From contig JAEWKY010000013.1 of assembly GCA_023457615.1 (NCBI GenBank), positions 1 to 23,885 on the forward strand: a DNA stretch of 23,885 nt, read 5' to 3'. A program made the position numbers and the translations under genes. Positions 12,883-21,530 of this stretch are shown here, piece by piece. Position 1 is the first letter of the stretch. Every line of letters starts with the position of its first letter. The DNA comes from Actinomycetes bacterium (GTDB lineage: Bacteria > Actinomycetota > Actinomycetes > Actinomycetales > Microbacteriaceae). The notes under the pieces were generated by a model that saw nothing but the letters and a program-made list of their open reading frames with translations, searched no databases and was not told where the DNA came from.

Positions 12883-14172
12883 ATGACCCTCAACGACAGC
12901 CCCGTGCCGGCAGCACCCGAGGCACTCGTCCCGCCCCCGGCGGTGCTCGAGCCGCAGCAGAAGGTCAGCGGACTCTTCCTGACGCTCTTCGGCATCCTGA
13001 ACTTCGGGCTGTACCTGACCGTCATGATGCCGGCGCTCTTCACGCTCCCCTACAAGGTGGGGCTGCTCGCGCCCGACGACAAGGTCGCCGTGCTCGGCAT
13101 CGTCGCGACGATCGGTGCGGTCGTCGGACTCGTCGCCGGTCCGACCGCGGGGGTGCTCAGCGACCGCACGCGCACCCCGATCGGCCGGAGAAGGCCGTGG
13201 CTCATCGGCGGCCTCCTCGTGCTCGCGGCGGGGTCGGCGATCGCGGCGCTGAGCGAGACCATCCCGGTGCTCATCGTCGGCTGGATCGTCGTGTCGCTCG
13301 GCGGGGCCGGGGTCGCGGCGGCGATCACTCCCGTGGTCGCCGAGCGGGTGCCCGAGCAGCAGCGCGGAACCGTCGGCGCCATCGTCGGCGTCGCCACGCA
13401 GCTCGCGGGCGTGCTCGGCTACACGATCGGCGGACTGCTGACGTTCAACGTGCTGCTGCTGTTCCTCGTGCCGGTGATCGCCTTCGCGGTCGTCGCGGCG
13501 CTCTTCATGATCGTCATCCGCGAGCCGGTCATAGAGCTGCCGCGCACCACGATCGCCGAGACGTTCCGGTCGCTCGTCTTCGACCCGCGCCAGCATCCCG
13601 ACTTCTCGTGGGTCTGGCTCGGCAAGCTGTTCATGCAGGTCGGGCTCGCGTTCCTCACGACCTACCAGCTCTACTTCCTGCTCGACCGCATCGGTTTCAC
13701 GGCGGAGGAGGCGGGTGCGAACCTCGCGCTCGTCGGCGGCATCGGCATCCTCGTCACCATGACGTTCGCGGTCGTGTCGGGCATGCTCTCCGACCGCCTC
13801 AAGCGCCGCAAGATCTTCATCTACGCAGCATCCGTGCTCGCGGCGATCGGCATGGTGCTCATGGCGTTCAGCGACGGCTTCGGGCTGTTCTTCGCCGCGG
13901 TGATCTTCATCCTCGCGTCGGCGGGCATGTTCGGATCGGTGGATGTCGCGATGGCTTCCGACCTCGTGCCGCAGCGCGAGCAGGCGGGCCGTTGGATGAC
14001 GACGTACAACCTCGCCGCGACGCTCTCGACCGCGCTCGCCCCGGTGTTCGGTGCCGGGCTGCTCGCGATCGCGTCGAGCGAGGGACCGAACTACACGGTG
14101 CTGTTCATCGTCGGTGCGGTCGTCTCGCTCGCGTGCGGCCTCACCGCCTCGCGCATCAAGGGAGTGCGATGA
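12883..14172 (+). CDS. MFS transporter, probable glycoside/sugar importer
   Basis: The 429-residue protein is an integral membrane carrier with about 12 hydrophobic segments. The first is near residues 30-55 (SGLFLTLFGILNFGLYLTVMMPALF). The family loop between helices 2 and 3 reads GVLSDRTRTPIGRRRPW, which resembles the GPH/sugar branch of the superfamily. ATG 12883 is preceded by ACGGAG at a normal distance. The C-terminus (ASRIKGVR) overlaps the GH3 start by ATGA. The pairing with two cytoplasmic glycosidases implies import of an intact oligosaccharide or glycoside. Substrate identity is inferred only from the neighbours. Confidence 0.88.
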   Translation: MTLNDSPVPAAPEALVPPPAVLEPQQKVSGLFLTLFGILNFGLYLTVMMPALFTLPYKVGLLAPDDKVAVLGIVATIGAVVGLVAGPTAGVLSDRTRTPIGRRRPWLIGGLLVLAAGSAIAALSETIPVLIVGWIVVSLGGAGVAAAITPVVAERVPEQQRGTVGAIVGVATQLAGVLGYTIGGLLTFNVLLLFLVPVIAFAVVAALFMIVIREPVIELPRTTIAETFRSLVFDPRQHPDFSWVWLGKLFMQVGLAFLTTYQLYFLLDRIGFTAEEAGANLALVGGIGILVTMTFAVVSGMLSDRLKRRKIFIYAASVLAAIGMVLMAFSDGFGLFFAAVIFILASAGMFGSVDVAMASDLVPQREQAGRWMTTYNLAATLSTALAPVFGAGLLAIASSEGPNYTVLFIVGAVVSLACGLTASRIKGVR

Positions 14173-16541
14173 CCGACGCCACGACCACCCTGGTCGACCA
14201 GCTCACGCTCGACGAGAAGACCCGGCTCGTCGAGGGCGGCGACGCCTGGGGCACCACGGCGATCCCGCGGCTCGGCATCCCGTCGCTCGGCGTCACCGAC
14301 GGACCGCACGGCGTGCGCCGGGTGCGCGAGTCGGCGAGCGGGTTCGGCATCGGCGACAACCTGCCCTCGACGGCGTTCCCGACGGCGGCGAGCGTCGCCC
14401 AGTCGTGGAACCCCCGCAACGCCGAACGGATGGCGGTGGCGATCGGCCGCGAGGCGCGCGACCTGGGGGTGGATGTCGTGCTCGGGCCCGGCGTGAACCT
14501 CAAGCGCAGCCCGCTGTGCGGCCGCAACTTCGAGTACTTCTCCGAGGATCCGCTGCTCACCGGCGTGCTCGGCAGCGCGTACGTGCGGGGACTGCAGTCG
14601 ACGGGCGTCGGCGCGTCGGTGAAGCACTTCGCCGCCAACTCGAACGAGAACTACCGCTTCGTCGGCGACAGCCTCGTGGATGAGCGCGCCCTGCGCGAGC
14701 TCTACCTGTGGGCGTTCGAGCGCATCGTGAAGGAGGCGTCGCCGTGGACGGTGATGTGCTCCTACAACAAGGTGAACGGCACCTTCGCGTCGGAGAACCG
14801 CGAGCTGCTCACGACGATCCTGCGCGACGACTGGGGCTTCGACGGGCTCGTCATGACCGACTGGGGTGCGACGCGCGACCGGGTCGCCGGACTCGCCGCG
14901 GGCTGCGACCTCGACATGCCCGGCCAGGTCGCGCACAACCGTCGCGCGGTCGCAGCCGCCGTGCGCGCGGGTGAGCTGCCCGTCGAGGTTCTCGACACGT
15001 CGGTCGAGCGGATGCTGCGCCTCGTCGACCGGGTCGCCACGGCTCCGGTGGTGGAGCCCCACGACCCCGAGGCCCACGCCGAGCTGTCGCGCGAGATCGC
15101 GACCGAGGGCGCCGTGCTGCTCGCGAACGACGGCATCCTGCCCCTCGACCGCGGCGGCGATCTGCTGGTCGTGGGGGAGCTCTTCGAGCACCTGCGGTTC
15201 CAGGGTGCCGGGTCGTCGCTCATCAACCCGCCGTCGGTCGTGAGCCCGCGCGACGCGTTCGACGCGCGCGGCATCGCCTACCGGTACGTCGCCGACGCGA
15301 CCGCCGCCACCGCCGACGACACCGTGGTGCTCTTCCTCGGGCTCACCGACTTCGAGGAGTCGGAGGGCTTCGACCGCGAGCACCTCTGCCTCGACGACGA
15401 CCAGCTCGCGCTCGCGGCCGGCCTCGTCGCGACGGGCGCCCGCATCGTCGTCGTGCTGTTCGCCGGCGCGGTCGTCGAGTTGCCGTTCGCCGCCGACGTC
15501 GCGGGCATCCTGCTGATGGGTCTGCCCGGGATGCGCGGGGGCGACGCGACCGCCGACCTGCTGTTCGGGGACGCGAACCCGTCGGGCAAGCTCGCGGAGA
15601 GCTGGCCGCTGCGCGCGGAGGACTCGAGCGCCGCCGCCGACTACAACGTGTCTGAGCTCAACCGGTACACCGAGTCGATCTACGTCGGCTACCGCTACTA
15701 CGACAAGGCCGGCACCCCGCTGCGCTATCCGTTCGGTCACGGGTTGTCGTACACGTCGTTCTCGTACCGCGATCTGGCCGTAACCCGCGACGGGGGTGTC
15801 GTGAGGGTGCGGGCGACGATCGCGAACACCGGGGAGCGCGACGGCGTCGAGATCGTGCAGCTCTACGTGCGCAACAACCGCGACGGGGTCTTCAAGGCCG
15901 ACAAGGAGCTGCGCGCCTTCGCCCGGGTCGCGGTGGCCGCGGGCACCGAAGAGACGGTGGAGCTCGAGTTCGCGCTCGCCGACCTCTCCTACTGGGATGT
16001 CGCCCGTCACGACTGGGTGCTCGAGAACGGCGACTACGAGGTGCTGCTCGCGGCATCGGCGGAGGACATCCGGCTCTCCGCTCCGCTGCGGGTCATCGAG
16101 GGAGCGGCGCCGCGCTCGCCGTACCCGGCCGAGGTCGACGCCGACTACGCGCAGCCGCCCGTCGGCGTGCCCGCGAGCTTCCCGGCGCTGCTCGGCCGCG
16201 CCATCCCGAGCCGTCCGCGCCGGCAGCGGCTCACGCTCGAGACGCGTCTCGCCGACGGGCGCGGCACGCTGCTCGGTCGACTCATCGGCAGCGCGATCGT
16301 GCGGCAGGTGCGCCGTGGCTATGACGACGCCCGGAAGCTGCCGCCATCGCTCGAACGCGACGCGCAGGTGAAGAACAACTACATGGTGTGGCGCATGATG
16401 CCCTCGGCGTCGCTGAGATCGCTGTCGATGTCGTCGGCGGGGGCGTTCCCGTACGAGGTCGCCGAGGGGCTCGTCGACCTCGCGAACGGGCATCCGATCC
16501 GAGGGCTGCGTCGCATCCTCCGCCGGAAGAAGAACGCGTGA
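14169..16541 (+). CDS. Glycoside hydrolase family 3, beta-glucosidase-like
   Basis: The 790-residue protein has the GH3 barrel with GVTDGPHGVR, RNFEYFSEDP, VKHFAANSNE and the nucleophile motif LVMTDWGA (Asp231). It continues with the alpha/beta domain containing the acid/base region (DFEESEGFDREHL) and GNPSGKLAESWP-like segments. A fibronectin III-like domain ends near residue 645. About 140 further residues follow (from about AEVDADYAQPP to RRILRRKKNA), basic at the end and not part of the usual three domains. There is no signal peptide, so action in the cytoplasm is expected. The start overlaps the transporter stop, and the TGA overlaps the GTG of the next gene. Beta-glucosidase is the likeliest activity; beta-xylosidase or others cannot be excluded. 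Confidence 0.92.
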   Translation: MTDATTTLVDQLTLDEKTRLVEGGDAWGTTAIPRLGIPSLGVTDGPHGVRRVRESASGFGIGDNLPSTAFPTAASVAQSWNPRNAERMAVAIGREARDLGVDVVLGPGVNLKRSPLCGRNFEYFSEDPLLTGVLGSAYVRGLQSTGVGASVKHFAANSNENYRFVGDSLVDERALRELYLWAFERIVKEASPWTVMCSYNKVNGTFASENRELLTTILRDDWGFDGLVMTDWGATRDRVAGLAAGCDLDMPGQVAHNRRAVAAAVRAGELPVEVLDTSVERMLRLVDRVATAPVVEPHDPEAHAELSREIATEGAVLLANDGILPLDRGGDLLVVGELFEHLRFQGAGSSLINPPSVVSPRDAFDARGIAYRYVADATAATADDTVVLFLGLTDFEESEGFDREHLCLDDDQLALAAGLVATGARIVVVLFAGAVVELPFAADVAGILLMGLPGMRGGDATADLLFGDANPSGKLAESWPLRAEDSSAAADYNVSELNRYTESIYVGYRYYDKAGTPLRYPFGHGLSYTSFSYRDLAVTRDGGVVRVRATIANTGERDGVEIVQLYVRNNRDGVFKADKELRAFARVAVAAGTEETVELEFALADLSYWDVARHDWVLENGDYEVLLAASAEDIRLSAPLRVIEGAAPRSPYPAEVDADYAQPPVGVPASFPALLGRAIPSRPRRQRLTLETRLADGRGTLLGRLIGSAIVRQVRRGYDDARKLPPSLERDAQVKNNYMVWRMMPSASLRSLSMSSAGAFPYEVAEGLVDLANGHPIRGLRRILRRKKNA

Positions 16542-19090
16542 GGATCGGCTCGCTCACCCTCGACGGACTTCCCGCCGGTCTCGTCACCGACGAACCGCCG
16601 CGCATCGCGTTCTCGCTCGAGTCGGAGGTCGCGGGCGAGGCGCTCGCGTCGGCGCGCATCTCGTCGGGCGACTGGTCGGTCGACACGTCCGACCAGATCG
16701 GCACGAGGTTCGGCGGCGCCCTCGCGCCGTTCACCGAGTACGAGGTGACGGTCGAGGCGACCGGGCGCTCGGGCGCGACGGCCACCGCGAGTGCGACCTT
16801 CCGCACGGGACGGCTCGACACCCCGTGGACCGCGCGGTGGATCACGGATGCCCGCATCGAGGTTCCGAAGAAGGCGTCGCCCGCCCCGCTCGTGCTGCGC
16901 CGTTCCTTCGCGACACGGCCCGGCATCCGTCGCGCGTGGATCGAGGCGACGGCGCTCGGCATCTACGAGCTCGAACTCAACGGGCGGAAGGTCGGCGACG
17001 CGTACTTCGCGCCCGGGCTCACGTCGTACGCGCACCACATCCAGTACCAGACGTATGACGTGACCGCCCTGCTCACGGGCGACGACGAGCTGCGGGTCGT
17101 CGTCGGCGGCGGGTGGGCCGTCGGGTCGTTCAACTACCGGCGTACCAACAAGATCTCCGCCGACCGGCAGGCGTTCCTCGCCGAGCTGCACGTCGAGTAC
17201 GACGACGGGTCGGTCGAGATCATCCCGACCGATGAGCGGTGGCACGTCGCGACGGGTGGTCGGTACCGCGAGGCCGAGTGGTACGACGGCGAGACCTACG
17301 ACGCCACCGTCGACGAGGATGCCCTCGACTGGAAGCCGGCTGACCTCACCTCGCCGCGGGGGCGGCCCGCGCTCGTCGCCGACTACGGCGCCCCCGTGCG
17401 GCGGCAGGGGGAGCTCACCCCCGTTGCTCGCACCATGGCGCCGTCGGGGGAGACGATCTACGACTTCGGGCAGAACTTCGCGGGCGTCGTGCGAGCGCGG
17501 GTGCGGGGTTCGGCGGGGCAGCAGATCGTGTTCCGGCACGCGGAGGTGCTCGTCGACGGCGAGCTCTTCGTGAAGTCGCTGCGCACCGCGAAGGCCACCG
17601 CGACCTACGTGTGCCGCGACGGCGAGCAGGAGTACTCGCCGCGCCTCACCTACGTGGGCTTCCGCTACGTCGGCGTGCGGGGCATCGACCCCGCCGATCT
17701 CGAGCTCACCGCCTACGTGCTCCACTCAGATCTGCCCGAGACCGGCTCGTTCGAAAGCTCGAACCCTCTGCTGAACCGGCTGGATGACGCCATCCGGTGG
17801 GGCGGACGGTCGAACTTCGTCGACATCCCGACCGACTGCCCGCAGCGCGACGAGCGCCAGGGCTGGACGGGCGACATCGCGGTGTTCGCGCCCACGGCGG
17901 CGTACCAGTTCGACATGAGCCGGTTCCTCGGCAAGTGGCTGCGCGACGTGAGCGCCGAGCAGTCGCGGGGCGGCGGCATCCCGATGGTGGTGCCGCGCGC
18001 GGGTGACACGTGGCCCGTGCTGCCGACGGCGTGCTGGGGCGACGCGTGCATCCTCGTGCCGTGGGCGGAGTACCTCGCGCGCGGCGACGTCGAGCTGCTG
18101 CGGCGGCACTACCCGACGATGCGGCGGTTCCTGCGGGCGGCGAAGCGGTGGGCGGGGCTGTTCTCGATCCGACCGACGCGGCGGCTCATCTGGCGCTTCC
18201 CGTTCCACTTCGGCGACTGGGCCGCTCCCGAGGGTGGCGCGAAGGACTGGATCGCCAAGGGGAAGTGGATCGCGACCGCCTACTTCGCGAACTCGGCCGG
18301 CCTGATGGCGCAGATCGCCGGGCTGCTCGGCGAGGAGCGCGACGCCCGGTACTACGCCGACCTGCGGCAGCGCATCATCCGCGCCTACCGTTCTGTGTTC
18401 ACCGATGGCGCGGGCCGCCTGAAGACCGAGTTCCAGACCGGCTACGTGCTGCCGCTCGCGTTCGGGATGACCGCCGGCGACGAGTCGACCGCGATGGCGA
18501 GCAACCTCTCGCGGCTCGTCGACGACAACGGCGGGCACCTCGCCACCGGCTTCCCCGGCACGCCGCACCTGCTCTTCGCGCTCTCCGACCACGGTCGGCT
18601 CGACGACGCGTACGACCTGCTGCTGCAGACCGACTGCCCCTCGTGGCTCTACATGATCGCGTCGGGCGGCACGACGGTGTGGGAGCGGTGGGATGCCCTC
18701 CGCCCCGACGGCACCGTCAACACGGCCGACCTCTCCACGGGGTCGGACGAGGGCGGCGGGATGGTGTCGTTCAACCACTACGCCGCGGGCGCCGTCGGCG
18801 ACTGGATGTACCGCCGCATCGCGGGCATCGAGGCGACCTCGGGCGGCTACCGCACCTTCCGCATCGCGCCGAAACCGGGAGGCGGGCTGACCTCGGCATC
18901 CGGATCAGTGCTCACCCCGTACGGTCGCGTCTCGTCGGCGTGGGAGCTCGACGGCGACGACTTCGCGCTGCGCGTCGAGGTGCCCGTCTCGACGACCGCG
19001 ACCGTCGTGCTGCCCGACGGGGCGGAGTGTGCGGTCGAGAGTGGTGCTCACAAGTTCGAGATCACCCTGTCACGGGTCGGCATCGCTTGA
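16538..19090 (+). CDS. Glycoside hydrolase family 78, alpha-L-rhamnosidase
   Basis: The 850-residue protein begins at GTG 16538, which overlaps the GH3 stop (GTGA). It has an N-terminal Ig-like part, the rhamnosidase N-terminal lectin-like domain (about 115-280, FATRPGIRRAWIEATALGIY, NGRKVGD..FAPGLTSY), a concanavalin-like domain (YDFGQNFAGVVRARVRG) and the (alpha/alpha)6 catalytic domain. The catalytic-site motif DCPQRDERQGWTGD spans 433-446, with Asp438, Glu439 and Asp446 in the positions of the conserved acidic residues. Glu716 in TTVWERWD is the other expected acidic residue. No signal peptide is present. With the adjacent GH3 enzyme it would remove terminal rhamnose and then glucose from an imported conjugate such as a flavonoid rutinoside or saponin. 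The last codon overlaps the inverted repeat of the next promoter. Confidence 0.94.
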   Translation: MRIGSLTLDGLPAGLVTDEPPRIAFSLESEVAGEALASARISSGDWSVDTSDQIGTRFGGALAPFTEYEVTVEATGRSGATATASATFRTGRLDTPWTARWITDARIEVPKKASPAPLVLRRSFATRPGIRRAWIEATALGIYELELNGRKVGDAYFAPGLTSYAHHIQYQTYDVTALLTGDDELRVVVGGGWAVGSFNYRRTNKISADRQAFLAELHVEYDDGSVEIIPTDERWHVATGGRYREAEWYDGETYDATVDEDALDWKPADLTSPRGRPALVADYGAPVRRQGELTPVARTMAPSGETIYDFGQNFAGVVRARVRGSAGQQIVFRHAEVLVDGELFVKSLRTAKATATYVCRDGEQEYSPRLTYVGFRYVGVRGIDPADLELTAYVLHSDLPETGSFESSNPLLNRLDDAIRWGGRSNFVDIPTDCPQRDERQGWTGDIAVFAPTAAYQFDMSRFLGKWLRDVSAEQSRGGGIPMVVPRAGDTWPVLPTACWGDACILVPWAEYLARGDVELLRRHYPTMRRFLRAAKRWAGLFSIRPTRRLIWRFPFHFGDWAAPEGGAKDWIAKGKWIATAYFANSAGLMAQIAGLLGEERDARYYADLRQRIIRAYRSVFTDGAGRLKTEFQTGYVLPLAFGMTAGDESTAMASNLSRLVDDNGGHLATGFPGTPHLLFALSDHGRLDDAYDLLLQTDCPSWLYMIASGGTTVWERWDALRPDGTVNTADLSTGSDEGGGMVSFNHYAAGAVGDWMYRRIAGIEATSGGYRTFRIAPKPGGGLTSASGSVLTPYGRVSSAWELDGDDFALRVEVPVSTTATVVLPDGAECAVESGAHKFEITLSRVGIA

Positions 19091-19096
19091 TACATT
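19067..19096 (+). promoter_or_regulatory. Promoter for the HTH-zeta cassette
   Basis: CTGTCA (19067-19072) and TACATT (19091-19096) with an 18-base spacer fit a sigma-70-type promoter. It lies inside the 3' end of the GH78 gene. This suggests the toxin cassette has its own start of transcription. Confidence 0.45.
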
Positions 19097-19104
19097 TGGT
19101 ATCA
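19088..19104. promoter_or_regulatory. Inverted repeat overlapping the -10 box, probable antitoxin operator
   Basis: TGATAC and GTATCA are perfect 6-base arms around ATTTG. The repeat starts with the GH78 stop codon, contains the putative -10 box and ends at the AGGAGG ribosome binding site (19104-19109) of the HTH gene. This is where an autorepressing antitoxin would bind. Confidence 0.6.
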
Positions 19105-19116
19105 GGAGGCGCTCAC

Positions 19117-19626
19117 ATGACGGTGGCATCGGATGCCGGCTACGCGCAGATCCTCGGTCGCGTGACCGAGAGGGCATCGTCGCGGGTGGCCGCACAGCGC
19201 GCGGTCTCGAGCCTGTTGGCGAGCCGCCAGAGGCAAGAGCTCGCGTCGCGCGAGATCGAGTCGGGCATGCTGCAACTCGCCGCGATGGGCGTCACGCAGC
19301 GTGACATCGCGGCTCTCGCCGGGCTCTCGCAGGCGGAGGTGTCGCGTCGGCTCAAGCGCGCCCACCTGTCGGGCGACGTCGAGAAGGTGCGCGAGATCAT
19401 CCTGCGTCGGGCCGAGGGGGGACTGAGCTCCGCCGAGATGGTCGCGGCGCTCGTCAGCGCCGTGGGAGCACGCCGCACGCCGGGCCGCATCAGCGCGCAC
19501 GACGGTGCGTCGACCTCGTCGAGGGCTCTCGCGGAACTCGCCAAGCACTACAAGGCGGGTACGATCACGCGGCACGAATACGACGGCGTGCGTCGGCGGC
19601 TCGCCGAACGCCAGCGCACGCGGTGA
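19117..19626 (+). CDS. Helix-turn-helix protein, putative antitoxin of zeta-like toxin
   Basis: The 169-residue cytoplasmic protein has a clear central HTH at about 53-83 (LAAMGVTQRDIAALAGLSQAEVSRRLKRA), resembling Xre/sigma-like DNA-binding motifs. A helical, charged N-terminus precedes it, and the C-terminus (ELAKHYKAGTITRHEYDGVRRRLAE) could be the toxin-binding part. The start is fixed by a strong AGGAGG. Its stop overlaps the GTG of the kinase gene (GTGA), so production of the two proteins is coupled. Order and overlap match toxin-antitoxin operons. The antitoxin role is inferred from the neighbour; sequence alone says only DNA-binding regulator. Confidence 0.7.
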   Translation: MTVASDAGYAQILGRVTERASSRVAAQRAVSSLLASRQRQELASREIESGMLQLAAMGVTQRDIAALAGLSQAEVSRRLKRAHLSGDVEKVREIILRRAEGGLSSAEMVAALVSAVGARRTPGRISAHDGASTSSRALAELAKHYKAGTITRHEYDGVRRRLAERQRTR

Positions 19627-20429
19627 GTCCGCTCCGCGACGACACCGCGAAGCAACTCGCCCGGCTCCTCTCGCGGCACAAGCTCGACAACCCTTGGTCG
19701 GATCGGCCAGGCACGTCGACCCGTGTGCTGTACTCGACGGCCGATCTGTACTCCACCGAACGACTCGACGTCCACGAAGAACTGATCGCCGAAGTCCTGG
19801 CGACCCAGGCCGGTGTCACCGCAGACGGAACGCTCGTCGTGGTCACCGCCGGGGTCCCGGGTGCGGGCAAGTCGACGGCGGTGGCGCGCCGGCCGGAGCT
19901 CGTCGGCTGCCGCCACATCGACGCGGATGACTTCAAAGACGGCCTCCTCGTCCGCGCCCGGGACGAGGGTCTGCTCGACGGATGGCTGACCGAGACGCTC
20001 GGCGATGGACGCCCCGTCGCCGCGCGGGAGCTCGCGAGCTTCGTGCATGCGGAGTCCACCGTGATCGCCGCGGCCTCGCGCGACGCAGCCCTCGAACGAG
20101 GAGAGAACCTCATCGTGCATGGCACGCTGGCCCACCCGACGACGATCGACGATCTTCTCGGCGCGTTCGACCTGGCCGGGTACGAGCGCATCCGCATCAT
20201 CGACGTCGAGGTGCCGCGGGAGGTGGCGGTCGAGCGTAGCCTCGCCCGGTGGTGGGATGGCCGGACGGGCGACGACCCGCTGGGCGGCCGTTTCGTTCCG
20301 CCCGCCGACATCGAGCGGTACTACCCGAAGGGTGCGGTCGAGTCGATCACTCGCGCGAATGCAGAGGAGTTCGCGCGGCGAGCGGAAGCGCTCGAATGGG
20401 ATGTCACGCTCGAGTACGTCGACGCCTGA
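19623..20429 (+). CDS. Zeta-toxin-family P-loop kinase
   Basis: The 268-residue protein has the zeta/PezT kinase layout: about 70 N-terminal helical residues, then Walker A GVPGAGKST (77-85) and HIDADDFKD (98-106), whose acidic residues match the substrate-binding/catalytic Asp region. NLIVHGTLAH and a late GGRFVPPADIERYYP arginine motif follow. Family members phosphorylate UDP-N-acetylglucosamine and so block cell-wall synthesis when their antitoxin is lost. Chromosomal relatives may have other substrates. The GTG start overlaps the stop of the HTH gene. The absence of a short classic epsilon antitoxin is notable; the HTH protein takes its place. Confidence 0.82.
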   Translation: MSPLRDDTAKQLARLLSRHKLDNPWSDRPGTSTRVLYSTADLYSTERLDVHEELIAEVLATQAGVTADGTLVVVTAGVPGAGKSTAVARRPELVGCRHIDADDFKDGLLVRARDEGLLDGWLTETLGDGRPVAARELASFVHAESTVIAAASRDAALERGENLIVHGTLAHPTTIDDLLGAFDLAGYERIRIIDVEVPREVAVERSLARWWDGRTGDDPLGGRFVPPADIERYYPKGAVESITRANAEEFARRAEALEWDVTLEYVDA

Positions 20430-20437
20430 GAGGCCTC

Positions 20438-20464
20438 GGGAACTTTCCCCAGCATCCCTCTGTT
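20438..20464 (+). promoter_or_regulatory. ECF sigma (SigR/SigH/SigE-type) promoter for msrBA
   Basis: GGGAAC (20438-20443) and GTT (20462-20464) are separated by 18 bases, as in promoters of actinobacterial redox- and heat-responsive ECF sigma factors. It lies 47 bases before the msrB start, in the only gap between the zeta gene and msrB. Regulation by thiol-oxidative stress would fit the repair function of the operon. Confidence 0.6.
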
Positions 20465-20510
20465 GAATCCATCGAGGGCCGCAGCCAGCGGCTCGACGGA
20501 GGAGCATCGC

Positions 20511-20975
20511 ATGAGCACCACCACCTACACGAAGGACCCGGCGGCGATCGCCGCACTCACCCGCAACCAGTACGCCGTCACGCAGGAGGATGCGACCGAG
20601 CCGGCGTTCCGCAACAGGTTCTGGGACAACCACGACGACGGCATCTACGTCGACGTCGTGTCGGGCGAGCCGCTGTTCTCGTCGACCGACAAGTACGACA
20701 GCGGGTCGGGCTGGCCGAGCTTCACGCGCCCGCTCGAGAAGGCCCACATCGTCGAGAAGACCGACACGAGCTTCTGGATGACGCGCACCGAGGTGCGGTC
20801 GACCCACGGCGACAGCCACCTCGGCCACCTGTTCGACGACGGACCCGTCGCCGACGGCGGGCTGCGCTACTGCATCAACTCCGCCGCCCTGCGGTTCGTG
20901 CCGGTCGACCGGCTCGAGGCCGAGGGCTACGGCGCCTACCTCCCGCTCTTCACGACCACCGAGAAGGAGAACTGA
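20511..20975 (+). CDS. msrB: Peptide methionine (R)-S-oxide reductase MsrB
   Basis: The enzyme reduces the R-epimer of methionine sulfoxide in proteins. The 154 residues contain KYDSGSGWPSF, STHGDSHLGHLFDDGP and the catalytic Cys121 in RYCINSAALRF. The zinc-binding cysteines of many MsrBs are absent (EPLFSSTDKY), and the SGCGW position is Ser, so this is a zinc-free form whose recycling must use another cysteine or reductant. ATG 20511 is chosen because GGAGGAG lies at a good distance and homology begins just after. An in-frame start at 20463 falls inside the putative promoter. msrA follows one base after the stop. Confidence 0.95.
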   Translation: MSTTTYTKDPAAIAALTRNQYAVTQEDATEPAFRNRFWDNHDDGIYVDVVSGEPLFSSTDKYDSGSGWPSFTRPLEKAHIVEKTDTSFWMTRTEVRSTHGDSHLGHLFDDGPVADGGLRYCINSAALRFVPVDRLEAEGYGAYLPLFTTTEKEN

Positions 20976-20976
20976 C

Positions 20977-21492
20977 ATGGCCACCGAGACCGCGACCCTC
21001 GCCGGCGGATGCTTCTGGGGAGCGCAGCAGCTGCTGCGCCGACGTCCGGGAGTCATCTCCACCCGTGTCGGCTACTCGGGTGACGACAGCACCCCGAACG
21101 CGACCTACCGGCACCACGGCGATCACGCCGAGGCCGTCGAGATCGAGTTCGATCCCGACGAGATCTCGTACCGCGAGCTGCTGGAGTTCTTCTTCCAGAT
21201 CCACGACCCGTCGACGAAGAACCGTCAGGGCAACGACGTCGGCCGCGCCTACCGCTCGGCGATCTTCTACGAGAACGACGAGCAGAAGCGCGTCGCCCTC
21301 GACACGATCGCGGATGTCGACGCCTCGGGTCTCTGGCCTGGGCCCGTCGTCACCGAGGTGGAGCCCGTCGGCGACTTCTGGCAGGCGGAGGAGGAGCACC
21401 AGGACTACCTGGAGAAGAACCCCTACGGCTACACCTGCCACTTCGTGCGGCCGGGCTGGACGCTGCCGCGCCGTGAGGCGGTCGGCGGCTAG
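20977..21492 (+). CDS. msrA: Peptide methionine (S)-S-oxide reductase MsrA
   Basis: The 171-residue enzyme reduces the S-epimer of methionine sulfoxide. The catalytic motif GGCFWGAQ has Cys12. HAEAVEIEFDP, ELLEFFFQIHDPSTKNRQGNDVG and YRSAIFYENDEQ are typical. A C-terminal YTCHFVRPGW holds the only likely resolving cysteine. The gene starts one base after the msrB stop, with AAGGAGA before it, so the two form an operon behind the GGGAAC-N18-GTT promoter. A degenerate copy of its central part lies at 11565-11780. The gene converges with the acetyltransferase gene after a 38-base gap with no clear terminator. Confidence 0.96.
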   Translation: MATETATLAGGCFWGAQQLLRRRPGVISTRVGYSGDDSTPNATYRHHGDHAEAVEIEFDPDEISYRELLEFFFQIHDPSTKNRQGNDVGRAYRSAIFYENDEQKRVALDTIADVDASGLWPGPVVTEVEPVGDFWQAEEEHQDYLEKNPYGYTCHFVRPGWTLPRREAVGG

Positions 21493-21530
21493 CGGAGGAG
21501 AGTAGGGCGTCGGCGCGCCCGCTCCGCGGT

